The position numbers and the translations under genes are program-made. DNA of 64,000 bases. Origin: Pseudomonadota bacterium. GTDB taxonomy: Bacteria > Pseudomonadota > Alphaproteobacteria > Rhizobiales > Xanthobacteraceae. The notes beneath the pieces are model-generated. The model was not told the DNA's origin, did no database searches, and saw only the letters and a list, made by a program, of their open reading frames with translations. Location: assembly GCA_023404675.1 (NCBI GenBank), contig JAEYAW010000030.1:248001-312000 (forward strand), given 5' to 3'. This document shows positions 18,721-26,666 of the stretch, one piece after another. Position 1 is the first letter of the stretch, and each line of letters begins with the position of its first letter.

Positions 18721-20217
18721 TCAGTTCATCGTGGGAATGACGAACTCGGCACCGTCCTTGACGCCGGAGGGCCAGCGCGAGGTCACGGTCTTGGTCTTGG
18801 TGTAGAAGCGGATCGAATCCGGACCATGCTGGTTGAGATCGCCGAAACCGGACTTCTTCCAGCCGCCGAAGGTGTAGTAGGCGATCGGCACCGGGATCGG
18901 CACGTTGATGCCGACCATGCCGACATTCACCCGGGCCGCGAAGTCGCGGGCCGCATCGCCGTCGCGGGTGAAGATCGCAACGCCGTTGCCGTAGTCGTGG
19001 TCGCTCGGCAGCTTCAGCGCTTCCTGATAGTCGTTGGCGCGCACCACCGAGAGCACCGGGCCGAAGATTTCTTCCTTGTAGATGCGCATGTCCGGCGTCA
19101 CCTCGTCGAACAGACAGCCGCCCATGTAGAAGCCGTTCTCGTAGCCCTGCAGCTTGAAGCCACGGCCATCGACGGCAAGTTTCGCGCCTTCCTGCACGCC
19201 GATATCGACGTAGTTCTTCACGCGCTCCAGCGCTGCCTTGGTGACGAGCGGACCGTAGTCGGCGGTCGGATCGGTCGAAGGGCCGATCTTCAGGCTCTCG
19301 ACGCGCGGAATCAGCTTTTCCATCAGCCTGTCGGCGGTCTGCTTGCCGACCGGCACCGCGACCGAGATTGCCATGCAGCGCTCGCCCGCCGAGCCATAAC
19401 CCGCGCCGATCAGCGCATCGACGGTCTGGTCCATGTCGGCGTCGGGCATCACGATCGCGTGGTTCTTCGCGCCGCCGAAGCACTGGGCGCGCTTGCCGGT
19501 CTGGGCCGAGCGCTCATAGATATACTGCGCGATCGGCGAGGAGCCGACGAAGCCGACCGCCTTGATGTCCGGATCGTCGAGGATCGCGTCCACCGCTTCC
19601 TTGTCGCCGTTGACGACGTTGAGCACGCCCGGCGGCAGACCGGCCTCGATCATCAGTTCGGCAAGGCGCATCGGCACGCCCGGATCGCGCTCGGAGGGCT
19701 TCAGCACGAAGGCGTTGCCGCAGGCGATGGCCGGGGCGAACTTCCACATCGGGATCATCGCCGGGAAGTTGAACGGGGTGATGCCCGCCACGACGCCGAG
19801 CGGCTGGCGCATCGAATAAATGTCGATGCCGGGGCCTGCGCCCTCGGTGTACTCGCCCTTCATCAGATGGGGAATGCCGCAGGCGAACTCGACCACTTCG
19901 AGGCCGCGCTGGATATCGCCCTTGGCGTCCGGCACGGTCTTGCCGTGCTCGCGGGCCAGCAGTTCGGCAAGCTGGTCATAGTCGCGCTGCGCCAGTTCGA
20001 GAAACTTCATCAGCACGCGGGCACGGCGCTGCGGATTGGTGTTGGCCCAGGCGGACTGCGCGGCCAGTGCGTTCTCGACGGCGGCGCGGACCTCGGCCTT
20101 GGTCGCCAGCGCGACCTGCCCCTGCACCTCGCCGGTCATCGGCTCATAGATGTCGGCAAACCGTCCCGACGTTCCCTTGACTTCCTTGCCGCCGATGAAA
20201 TGGCCGACTGAACGCAT
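18721..20217 (-). CDS. mmsA: CoA-acylating methylmalonate-semialdehyde dehydrogenase
   Basis: A 498-residue aldehyde dehydrogenase that converts methylmalonate semialdehyde, NAD+ and CoA to propionyl-CoA, the last step of the valine branch. Diagnostic segments are RSVGHFIGGKEV at the N-terminus, GITPFNFPAMIPMWKFAPA, QCFGGAKNHAIVMPDAD and the active-site cysteine in SAGERCMAISVAVPVG. AAGGAG six bases upstream fixes the ATG at 20217; the frame runs on upstream but only opposite the LysR gene. It is divergent from that LysR gene, and an inverted repeat in the shared 90-base promoter suggests control by it. Confidence 0.96.
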   Translation of the reverse strand: MRSVGHFIGGKEVKGTSGRFADIYEPMTGEVQGQVALATKAEVRAAVENALAAQSAWANTNPQRRARVLMKFLELAQRDYDQLAELLAREHGKTVPDAKGDIQRGLEVVEFACGIPHLMKGEYTEGAGPGIDIYSMRQPLGVVAGITPFNFPAMIPMWKFAPAIACGNAFVLKPSERDPGVPMRLAELMIEAGLPPGVLNVVNGDKEAVDAILDDPDIKAVGFVGSSPIAQYIYERSAQTGKRAQCFGGAKNHAIVMPDADMDQTVDALIGAGYGSAGERCMAISVAVPVGKQTADRLMEKLIPRVESLKIGPSTDPTADYGPLVTKAALERVKNYVDIGVQEGAKLAVDGRGFKLQGYENGFYMGGCLFDEVTPDMRIYKEEIFGPVLSVVRANDYQEALKLPSDHDYGNGVAIFTRDGDAARDFAARVNVGMVGINVPIPVPIAYYTFGGWKKSGFGDLNQHGPDSIRFYTKTKTVTSRWPSGVKDGAEFVIPTMN

Positions 20218-20258
20218 GTGGTGCTCCTTCAAAACTTTTGACAACGCCGTATCGTCCC

Positions 20259-20311
20259 GCAATTTAGCACAATCAATTCCGCTCCACCGCAGGATAGTTG
20301 TGCGAAAATGC
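20259..20311. promoter_or_regulatory. Candidate LysR-type operator between mmsA and its divergent regulator
   Basis: Two 14-base arms, gcaatttagcacaa (20259-20272) and ttgtgcgaaaatgc (20298-20311), are inverted repeats matching at 12 of 14 positions with 25 bases between them. The right arm overlaps the ATG of the LysR gene. A TTGACA hexamer (20238-20243) lies before the left arm. The site is seen in sequence; binding by the adjacent regulator is inferred. Confidence 0.55.
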
Positions 20312-21219
20312 AGGAACAGCCCGGCCCTGTCGATTGGGACGACTACCGGATCGTCCTCGCCATCGTTCGGGGCGGGTCGGTCTCCGCTGCGGCACGGCAG
20401 CTCGGCGTCGACCACGCAACTGTGATCCGGCGCGTGGACCGATTGGAAAAAGCCTTGTCGGCCAAGCTGTTCGACCGCCGCCGCAGCGGGTATTCGCTCA
20501 CAGAGGCGGGACAGCGGGTCGCGACCAGCGCGGAGACGGTGGAATCCACTGTCGCCGCGAGCCAGGATGCCGTCGGCGGCTCGCGCGCCCAGCTCACGGG
20601 GGCGGTGCGGATCGGCGCGCCGGACGGCTTCGGCAGCCACTTCCTCGCGGCGCGGCTGGTGCGGTTCGCGGAGCAGTATCCCAAGCTCGAACTGCAACTG
20701 GTCGCGACCGCGCGGCTGTTCAGCCTGTCGAAGCGCGAGGCGGACATCGCCATCACCCTGTCGATGCCGAAGGAAGGCCGCATTGTCGGCCGCAAGCTGC
20801 TCGACTACGGGCTCGGGCTTTATGCCACCGCCGCCTACCTGCAACAGATGCCACGCATCAGTGTCCGTGCCGACCTGCCCGCCCATCGCTTCGTCGGCTA
20901 TATCGAGGAGCTGCTGTTCACGCCCGAGCTGGACTACCTGCCTCAGGTGTTTCCGCGCGTCTCGGCGCGGTTTCGCAGCGCCAACCTGATCGCGCAATTG
21001 AACGCCGTCCGCTCGGGCTTCGGCATCGGCGTGCTGCCGCATTTCGTGGCGAGCGCCTATCCCGATCTCGTCCGCGTGCTGGCGCAGGACGTCGCCATCT
21101 CGCGCAGCTTCTGGCTGCTGATGCATGCCGACAGCAAGGATCTCGCCCGCATCCGCGCCGTTGCGGACTATATCTATCGTCTCGTCGACGACGAATGGGC
21201 GCTGTTCAATCCGGATTGA
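20308..21219 (+). CDS. LysR-family transcriptional regulator, divergent from mmsA
   Basis: A 303-residue regulator with an N-terminal winged HTH (DDYRIVLAIVRGGSVSAAARQLGVDHATVIRRVDRLEKAL, residues about 11-50) and a C-terminal periplasmic-binding-protein-like effector domain (from about residue 95: AVRIGAPDGFG). The divergent orientation and the operator-like inverted repeat in the shared spacer suggest that it autoregulates and controls the mmsA-led operon, perhaps in response to a valine-derived intermediate. The effector is unknown. The gene is convergent with azoR. Confidence 0.88.
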   Translation: MQEQPGPVDWDDYRIVLAIVRGGSVSAAARQLGVDHATVIRRVDRLEKALSAKLFDRRRSGYSLTEAGQRVATSAETVESTVAASQDAVGGSRAQLTGAVRIGAPDGFGSHFLAARLVRFAEQYPKLELQLVATARLFSLSKREADIAITLSMPKEGRIVGRKLLDYGLGLYATAAYLQQMPRISVRADLPAHRFVGYIEELLFTPELDYLPQVFPRVSARFRSANLIAQLNAVRSGFGIGVLPHFVASAYPDLVRVLAQDVAISRSFWLLMHADSKDLARIRAVADYIYRLVDDEWALFNPD

Positions 21220-21233
21220 ACAACGTGATGCAA

Positions 21234-21263
21234 GGCGTGGCGGCCACCATTGCCCGCCACGCC
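21234..21263. terminator. Perfect 10-bp stem between convergent lysR and azoR genes
   Basis: GGCGTGGCGG (21234-21243) and CCGCCACGCC (21254-21263) pair perfectly around a ten-base loop in the 60-base gap between two converging genes. There is no T-run, so it is a probable bidirectional stem-type terminator. Confidence 0.5.
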
Positions 21264-21279
21264 CGATCGCAGGAAAGCC

Positions 21280-21888
21280 TCAGGCCGCGAGTTTCGTAAG
21301 TCCCGCGATGGCTCCATCGAGCGCGGCCTTGCGCTGATCCGGGCCGAGGTTGACGCCTTCCGCGCGCACGAACGTCAGATCGGTGACGCCGAGGAAGCCG
21401 AACAGGCCGCGCAGGTAGCTCTCCTGGTGATCCAGAAACGCCACCGGCGTTTCTGGGCCATAGAATCCGCCGCGCGACGAGGCGATGATCACCTTCTTGC
21501 CGCCCACGAGACCCTCGGCACCCTTCTCCGAATAGCGGAACGTCTTGCCGGCAACGGCGAGCCGGTCGATCCACGCCTTCAACTGCGAGGGAATGGAAAA
21601 ATTGTACATCGGCGCGCCGATGACAACGACATCGGCGGCGAGAAATTCGTCGAGCGCCTCCACGCCCCGGACAAGATCGTCGCGAAGCTCCGGTGCCGGC
21701 TCCGCGTCGCTATGGGCGACGGCGAGATGTGCCCCGGTGAGATGGCCGATCGGCTCCGCGCCGAGATCGCGGTAGACGACCTCGGTGGCGGGATCGAGCT
21801 GGCGGATGCGACCGACGATCGCGGCGGTCAGTTGCCGGCTGACGGAATTGGGGCCCATGATGCTGGCATCGATCTGAAGGAGTTTCAT
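21280..21888 (-). CDS. azoR: FMN-dependent NADH-azoreductase/quinone reductase
   Basis: A 202-residue flavodoxin-fold enzyme that reduces azo dyes and quinones by two-electron steps with NADH, using FMN. Motifs are LLQIDASIMGPNSVSRQL at the N-terminus, the FMN-contacting IGAPMYNFSIPSQLKAWID and SSRGGFYG. The length fits AzoR. The gene is divergent from an HxlR regulator, the usual partner that senses quinone or electrophile stress, so it is probably induced by such compounds. Confidence 0.94.
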   Translation of the reverse strand: MKLLQIDASIMGPNSVSRQLTAAIVGRIRQLDPATEVVYRDLGAEPIGHLTGAHLAVAHSDAEPAPELRDDLVRGVEALDEFLAADVVVIGAPMYNFSIPSQLKAWIDRLAVAGKTFRYSEKGAEGLVGGKKVIIASSRGGFYGPETPVAFLDHQESYLRGLFGFLGVTDLTFVRAEGVNLGPDQRKAALDGAIAGLTKLAA

Positions 21889-21913
21889 TTAGCGCCTCGG
21901 TATATGATTGTGA

Positions 21914-21923
21914 CTAGCGCTAG
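21914..21923. promoter_or_regulatory. Ten-base palindrome in the azoR-hxlR promoter
   Basis: CTAGCGCTAG is a perfect palindrome 26 bases upstream of azoR, in the 91-base divergent spacer. It is the best dyad there and a plausible operator for the neighbouring HxlR protein; this is an inference from position only. Confidence 0.35.
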
Positions 21924-21957
21924 CGATGTAACCGACCTATATCCGGGCACAAGAAGG

Positions 21958-21990
21958 CACATGGATGTGACGCAGCCACATGGATGTAAC
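21958..21990. repeat. Direct repeat with 19-base period across the HxlR start
   Basis: cacatggatgtgac (21958-21971) and cacatggatgtaac (21977-21990) match at 13 of 14 positions. The second copy contains the start ATG of the HxlR gene; the first contains an out-of-frame ATG 19 bases earlier. It looks like a tandem duplication of the translation start region. Confidence 0.7.
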
Positions 21991-22363
21991 CGAACTCCCC
22001 CATTTCGAAGGGCATGACTGCAGGCAGGTCAGCCAGATTCTCGCGCGTGTCGGCGAGAAATGGAGCGTGCTGATCGTCATGATGCTGGCGAGCGGACCGC
22101 GCCGGTTCTCGGAGTTGAAACGCTCGATCAATGGCATCTCGCAGCGAATGCTGACGCTGTGCCTGCGCGGACTGGAGCGCGATGGCCTGGTGAAACGCAC
22201 CGTCTTTCCAACCATCCCCCCGCGCGTCGACTACGAACTGACGCCGCTCGGCCAGTCTCTCCGCACGCCCGTGACCGCGCTCGGAACGTGGGCACGCGAC
22301 CACCTGGATGAAATCAACGCCGCGCGGTTATCCTTTGACGAGCGGAACGACACCGCCGGCTGA
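21980..22363 (+). CDS. HxlR-family transcriptional regulator
   Basis: A 127-residue winged-helix regulator. It has CRQVSQILARVGEKWSVLIVMML at the N-terminus with the GxKWS family signature, the recognition region RFSELKRSINGISQRMLTLCLRGLERDGLV and a wing ending VDYELTPLGQSL. HxlR proteins often act as thiol- or quinone-sensing repressors of adjacent reductases, which fits its divergent partner azoR. The first ATG at 21961 is out of frame, leaving 21980 as the start. There is a cysteine near the N-terminus (HDCRQ), at the position used for redox sensing in several HxlR/DUF24 proteins. Confidence 0.9.
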   Translation: MDVTELPHFEGHDCRQVSQILARVGEKWSVLIVMMLASGPRRFSELKRSINGISQRMLTLCLRGLERDGLVKRTVFPTIPPRVDYELTPLGQSLRTPVTALGTWARDHLDEINAARLSFDERNDTAG

Positions 22364-22390
22364 CACCATACCGGCCATCGCCCGCCCCAG

Positions 22391-22981
22391 TCAGTCGCTT
22401 TGGGCCGGTGCGTTTTGCAGGATGTGCTCGCGCGCGACGTCGAGGATCTCGTTCGAGAACTCGCCCGTGCCTGCGACACGCGACATCAGGATCGCGCCGA
22501 CCATCGTGGCCAGCGTCGCAACCGCCTGCTTGCGGGCCGCCTTGCGATCCTCGCCGGGAATCTGCTCGGCGATCATCACGATCAGGTCATCCAGCGTACT
22601 GGCGAGCGCCTTGCGGACCTTCGGCCCTTCACGCACCGCGTCCGCGCCGAGCGCCGGGATGGAGCAGCCGTGGCCCGGATCGTCGCGATGCGCGGTCGAC
22701 AGATAGCCGGTCACGATCGCGGCGAGACGATCCTCCGGGGCGGCGTCCGCCGTGCGCTTGCGCCAGCGCGCGAGGCCGCGCTCCATGGACGATGCGAGCG
22801 CCTCGATCAGCAGTGCCTCGCGCGAGTCAAAATGCGCGTAGAAGCCGCCATGGGTCAGCCCGGCTTCCTTCATGAGATCGGCGACGCCAACACCGCGCGC
22901 GCCCTTCTCGCGAAACCGCATCGCCGCAGTCTTGACGATGCGGGCGTGGGTCTCGGCCTTGTGCTCTTTCGAATAACGCAT
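22391..22981 (-). CDS. TetR-family transcriptional regulator
   Basis: A 196-residue repressor with an N-terminal HTH (THARIVKTAAMRFREKGARGVGVADLMKEAGLTHGGFYAHF, residues about 11-52) and a C-terminal ligand domain. The GFYAHFDSREALL pattern and the C-terminal VATLATMVGAILMSRV region resemble AcrR/NemR-type regulators. It is divergent from the crotonase gene. An ATGA-N6-TCAT dyad lies in front of its start, and a related site precedes the thiolase gene, so it probably represses itself, the crotonase and the thiolase. The ATG at 22981 is chosen because the conserved HTH starts ten residues later; further upstream coding would run through the promoter. Confidence 0.9.
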   Translation of the reverse strand: MRYSKEHKAETHARIVKTAAMRFREKGARGVGVADLMKEAGLTHGGFYAHFDSREALLIEALASSMERGLARWRKRTADAAPEDRLAAIVTGYLSTAHRDDPGHGCSIPALGADAVREGPKVRKALASTLDDLIVMIAEQIPGEDRKAARKQAVATLATMVGAILMSRVAGTGEFSNEILDVAREHILQNAPAQSD

Positions 22982-22996
22982 CGCGAACCGTCTGAA

Positions 22997-23015
22997 ATGA
23001 TTATCGTCATATAAA
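22997..23015. promoter_or_regulatory. Candidate TetR operator, copy 1
   Basis: ATGAT-TATCG-TCAT-A-TAAA contains the dyad ATGA-N6-TCAT. It lies 16 bases upstream of the TetR gene in the TetR/crotonase divergent promoter. The same framework recurs at 23983-24001. Confidence 0.5.
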
Positions 23016-23144
23016 CATAGTGCATTGTCGCGCCAGCGTAAAGTTTTGCGTCGGACGCCTGGCGTTGGCCGTGCGAAGCAATATCGGCTAGCGTCCCGGA
23101 ACCAGCCTGACCGCCATCGCGCGGCGGGCGGCCCGGGAGGACAC

Positions 23145-23918
23145 ATGGATCTCGTCAACGACCACTGCGGAATTGCGCGCGACGAACGTGGCGTCGTCCG
23201 CGTCACCATCTGTAACGCCGGGCCGCTGAACATCCTCGGCACGCCGGTCATTCAGGGTCTGATCGCGGGGATCAATTCGCTGCGCGACGACGCCAGCATT
23301 CGCGCCCTCGTGCTTGGCGGCGAGAGCCCGAAAAGCATGATCGGCGGCGCGGACATCAAGGAGATGGCGAAGCTCGATCCGGCCTCGGCGGAGCGTTTCA
23401 TCTCCGGCCTGCGTGATCTGTGTGAGGCCATCCGGCAGTTTCCCGCGCCCGTGATCGCCCGCCTACCCGGCTGGTGCCTCGGCGGCGGGCTCGAAGTCGC
23501 GGCGGCCTGCGACATCCGGGTGGCTGCGGACAACGCCAGATTCGCCATGCCCGAGGTGAAGATCGGAATCCCCTCCGTGATCCATGCTGCGCTGCTGCCG
23601 CGTCTGATCGGCTGGGGCCGCGCGCGATGGCTGATCATGACGGCCGCCACGATCGACGCGCCGACCGCGCTGTCATGGGGCCTCGTCGATGTCATCGCGC
23701 CATCCGCACAGCTCGACGACGCCGTCGAAGCCACCCTCGCCGATCTGCTGGCCTGCGGCCCGCAGGCGTTGCGGTCGCAAAAGGCGCTGCTGCGCCAGTG
23801 GGAGGAACTGCCGCTCACCCCATCGGTCAATCTCAGCGTGCCCGTCTTCGGCGACAGCTTTCGCACCGGCGAGCCCCAGCGCCTGATGGCCGAATTTCTG
23901 GATCGCAAGAACAAATAG
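23145..23918 (+). CDS. Enoyl-CoA hydratase/isomerase (crotonase family)
   Basis: A 257-residue crotonase. The oxyanion-hole segment is IGGADIKEM. Both acidic positions of bona fide hydratases are retained, in LGGGLEVAAACD (Glu144 equivalent) and FAMPEVKIGIPS (Glu164 equivalent). It probably hydrates a short or medium enoyl-CoA. GGGAGG four bases upstream fixes the ATG at 23145. It is divergent from TetR and followed by a thiolase gene after 108 bases that contain a second TetR-like site. This could also supply the methacrylyl-CoA hydratase step that is missing from the mmsA cluster, but nothing in the sequence proves that. Confidence 0.88.
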   Translation: MDLVNDHCGIARDERGVVRVTICNAGPLNILGTPVIQGLIAGINSLRDDASIRALVLGGESPKSMIGGADIKEMAKLDPASAERFISGLRDLCEAIRQFPAPVIARLPGWCLGGGLEVAAACDIRVAADNARFAMPEVKIGIPSVIHAALLPRLIGWGRARWLIMTAATIDAPTALSWGLVDVIAPSAQLDDAVEATLADLLACGPQALRSQKALLRQWEELPLTPSVNLSVPVFGDSFRTGEPQRLMAEFLDRKNK

Positions 23919-23982
23919 CACCACCCCGGGCGGGTGACACCCATGCACGGAGCGACGCCTTGAAGTTGCGTGGCGATTATAT

Positions 23983-24001
23983 ATGATGGCTATCATGTAA
24001 A
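23983..24001. promoter_or_regulatory. Candidate TetR operator, copy 2, upstream of thiolase
   Basis: ATGAT-GGCTA-TCAT-G-TAAA matches copy 1 at all framework positions (ATGAT, TCAT, TAAA) with identical spacing, 25 bases before the thiolase start. It sits in an AT-rich patch unlike the surrounding DNA. Confidence 0.5.
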
Positions 24002-24026
24002 ATATTCACCGATGCGGAGACGCGCC

Positions 24027-25220
24027 ATGCCCACTCCCGACCCCGTTGCCATCCTGTCCGCCGTGCGCACCCCGCTCGGCCGTTTTCTGGGCGACCTCTC
24101 GCCGCTTCCCGCGCCGGTCCTCGGTGCACACGTGATCAAGACGGCTCTGGAGCGCGCCACGCTTGCGCCGGAGCGGATCGACGAAGTGCTGATGGGCTGC
24201 GTCCTCCCCGCAGGACAGGGCCAGGCTCCCGCCCGCCAGGCGGCGCGCGGTTCGGGACTGCCCGACGCCACTGGCGCGACCACCGTCAACAAGGTCTGCG
24301 GCTCCGGCATGAAGGCCACCATGCTCGGCCACGATCTGCTGAAAGCCGGGTCGGCCAGTGTCGTGGTGACGGGCGGCATGGAGAGCATGTCGAACGCGCC
24401 ATACCTCCTCGCCAAGGCGCGCAGCGGCTATCGCGCCGGCCACGACCGGGTCATCGATCACATGATGATGGACGGGCTGGAGGATGCCTACGAGACCGGA
24501 CGCTCGATGGGCGATTTCGGCGAGGCGACGGCCGAAGCCTATCAGTTCACCCGCGCCGATCAGGATGCCTATGCGATGGAGACTCTCACGCGCGCCCGCA
24601 GGGCGGTGGAGAGCGGTGCGTTCCGCGCCGAGATTGCGCCGATCAGCATCAAGGAAAAGGCCGGGCCGCGCATGATCGAGAACGACGAGCATCCGCTCAA
24701 GGTCGCGCCGGAAAAAATCCCGACCCTGAAGCCCGCGTTCCGCGCCAACGGCACCATCACGCCCGCGGCGTCCTCGGCCAACGCCGATGGCGCGGCGGCG
24801 CTGGTCCTCGCCGCGCGCTCGCTGGCCGATCGCGAAGGGCTGCCGGTGCGCGCCACGATCCTCGGCCACGCCACCCACAGCCAGGAGCCGCAATGGTTCA
24901 CCACCGCCCCCATTCCGGCCATCCGCAAGCTGCTCGAGAAGGTCGGCTGGGATGTGAAGGACGTCGACCTGTTCGAGATCAACGAGGCTTTCGCCGTGGT
25001 GCCGATGGCCGCGCAGCGCGACCTCGGCATTCCGCGCGACAAGCTCAACGTCAACGGCGGGGCCTGCGCGCTGGGCCATCCCATCGGCGCGACCGGCGCG
25101 CGCCTGATCGTCACGCTGCTGCACGCGATGGAAGCGCAGAACGTGCGGCGCGGCATCGCCTCGCTCTGCATCGGCGGCGGTGAGGCCACGGCGATCGCGA
25201 TCGAGCGGCCGCTGAACTGA
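24027..25220 (+). CDS. Acetyl-CoA C-acyltransferase (thiolase)
   Basis: A 397-residue biosynthetic/degradative thiolase. The nucleophilic cysteine is in TTVNKVCGSGMKA, the catalytic histidine in ALGHPIGATGARL and the second cysteine in SLCIGGGEATA; NEAF appears in FEINEAFAVVP. It condenses or cleaves acyl-CoA, most like acetyl-CoA acetyltransferase. The start ATG (24027) has GGAG eight bases upstream; an ATG five codons earlier lacks one. It lies downstream of the crotonase and probably shares its TetR control. Confidence 0.95.
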   Translation: MPTPDPVAILSAVRTPLGRFLGDLSPLPAPVLGAHVIKTALERATLAPERIDEVLMGCVLPAGQGQAPARQAARGSGLPDATGATTVNKVCGSGMKATMLGHDLLKAGSASVVVTGGMESMSNAPYLLAKARSGYRAGHDRVIDHMMMDGLEDAYETGRSMGDFGEATAEAYQFTRADQDAYAMETLTRARRAVESGAFRAEIAPISIKEKAGPRMIENDEHPLKVAPEKIPTLKPAFRANGTITPAASSANADGAAALVLAARSLADREGLPVRATILGHATHSQEPQWFTTAPIPAIRKLLEKVGWDVKDVDLFEINEAFAVVPMAAQRDLGIPRDKLNVNGGACALGHPIGATGARLIVTLLHAMEAQNVRRGIASLCIGGGEATAIAIERPLN

Positions 25221-25316
25221 ATCAGATTGCACCGCAGCAGATTCAGCGACACAACGTTGCTGCACAGCCCGCGACGCATCGCGGGCTGCCGTTTCTCCGA
25301 TTTGCAGGAGCCTGCC

Positions 25317-26597
25317 TTGATTTCCGATCGCCTCGCCTTGGCCTTCGCCCGCCGCAATATCCACTACGGCTGGGTAATGGTGGCAGCCACCTTCCTCACG
25401 GCGCTGCTCAGCGCGGGTGCGATGGGCGCGCCGGGCGTGTTCATCCTGCCGCTGCAGAAGGAATTCGGCTGGAGCACCGCCGAGATTTCGGGCGCCCTGT
25501 CGTTGCGACTGGCGCTCTACGGACTGATGGGCCCGTTCGCCGCCGCACTGATGAACCGTTTCGGACTGCGTATGATCGCAGCCATCGCGCTGACCACGGT
25601 GGCGGTCGCGTTGACCATTTCGCTGATGATGACACAGCTCTGGCAACTGGTGCTGCTCTGGGGCCTCGTCGTCGGCATCGGCACGGGCCTCACCGCGCTC
25701 GTGCTCGGCGCGACGGTCGCGACGCGCTGGTTCAATGCGCGACGCGGCCTCGTGGTCGGCATCCTCACCGCGAGTTCCGCCACCGGGCAGCTCGTGTTTC
25801 TGCCGATCCTCTCAGGCCTCTCGGCGAGCTATGGCTGGCGTCCGGCGCTCGCGGTGCTGTGCGCCGTGCTGATCGTCGCCGCCTTCATTGTGATGCTGGT
25901 GATGCGCGACCGCCCCTCCGACCTTGGCCTGCGCCCGTTCGGCGATGACGGCACCCAGCCCATTCAGGCCCCGCCGCCGCCCGCCGGCTCCATCGCGATG
26001 GCCGCGATCAACGCGCTGCGCGACGCGGCTAAAACCAAGGTCTTCTGGATTCTGTTCGGCACGTTCTTCATTTGCGGCACCAGCACCAACGGCCTGATCC
26101 AGATCCATCTGATCCCGATGTGCGCGGACTACGGAATCCCCGAGGTGCAGGCGGCCTGGCTGCTCGCGGCGATCGGCATCTTTGATTTCATCGGCACGAT
26201 CCTGTCGGGCTGGCTGTCGGACCGCTATGACAATCGCTGGCTGCTGTTCTGGTATTACGGCTTGCGCGGGCTTTCGCTGCTGTTCCTGCCGTTCACAGAT
26301 TTCTCGCTGTATGGCCTGTCGATCTTCGCTGTGTTCTACGGGCTCGACTGGATCGCGACGGTGCCGCCGACGGTGCGGCTGACCGCGGCGCATTTCGGCG
26401 CCGAGCGCGCGAACCTCGTGTTCGGCTGGATCTTCGCCGGCCATCAGCTCGGCGCGGCGACCGCCGCGTTCGGCGCGGGGATGTCGCGGACGCTGCTGCT
26501 GACCTACCTGCCCGCGTTCTTCTTCGCCGGTGCGCTCTGCATCGTCGCGGCGCTGGCGGTGCTGGCCATGTCGCGACCGCAAGCGACGACGGCGTAG
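25317..26597 (+). CDS. MFS transporter (oxalate/formate-antiporter-like), TTG start
   Basis: A 426-residue inner-membrane carrier with twelve predicted helices. It begins with the segment NIHYGWVMVAATFLTALLSAG, which is typical of the OFA/monocarboxylate-type MFS group. Motif A-like pieces are visible (LMNRFGLRM; GWLSDRYDNRW). A monocarboxylate or other organic-acid substrate is likely but not proven. No ATG is suitably placed. TTG at 25317 with AGGAG six bases upstream is the best start; a TTG at 25227 has no ribosome binding site. It may be carried on the thiolase transcript. Confidence 0.8.
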   Translation: MISDRLALAFARRNIHYGWVMVAATFLTALLSAGAMGAPGVFILPLQKEFGWSTAEISGALSLRLALYGLMGPFAAALMNRFGLRMIAAIALTTVAVALTISLMMTQLWQLVLLWGLVVGIGTGLTALVLGATVATRWFNARRGLVVGILTASSATGQLVFLPILSGLSASYGWRPALAVLCAVLIVAAFIVMLVMRDRPSDLGLRPFGDDGTQPIQAPPPPAGSIAMAAINALRDAAKTKVFWILFGTFFICGTSTNGLIQIHLIPMCADYGIPEVQAAWLLAAIGIFDFIGTILSGWLSDRYDNRWLLFWYYGLRGLSLLFLPFTDFSLYGLSIFAVFYGLDWIATVPPTVRLTAAHFGAERANLVFGWIFAGHQLGAATAAFGAGMSRTLLLTYLPAFFFAGALCIVAALAVLAMSRPQATTA

Positions 26598-26628
26598 CCC
26601 GTCCACGCCTTCACAGACCAGGATATAG

Positions 26629-26651
26629 GTGCCCGCCGCAAGGCCGGGCAC
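26629..26651. terminator. Hairpin between convergent MFS and carboxyltransferase genes
   Basis: GTGCCCG and CGGGCAC form a seven-base-pair stem with a nine-base loop in the 69-base convergent gap. There is no T-run. Confidence 0.4.
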
Positions 26652-26666
26652 GAGGTCGCAGAGCCG

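Noticed and set aside
17503..20211. A 902-codon open frame on the plus strand opposite mmsA and the acyl-CoA dehydrogenase gene
   Set aside because: It is antisense to two genes with clear family motifs and catalytic residues; its translation is Arg/His/Ala-rich and lacks any motif, as expected from high-GC antisense frames.
24006..25646. A 546-codon minus-strand frame opposite the thiolase gene
   Set aside because: The plus-strand thiolase has all three catalytic motifs; the antisense product is compositionally biased with no recognisable domain.
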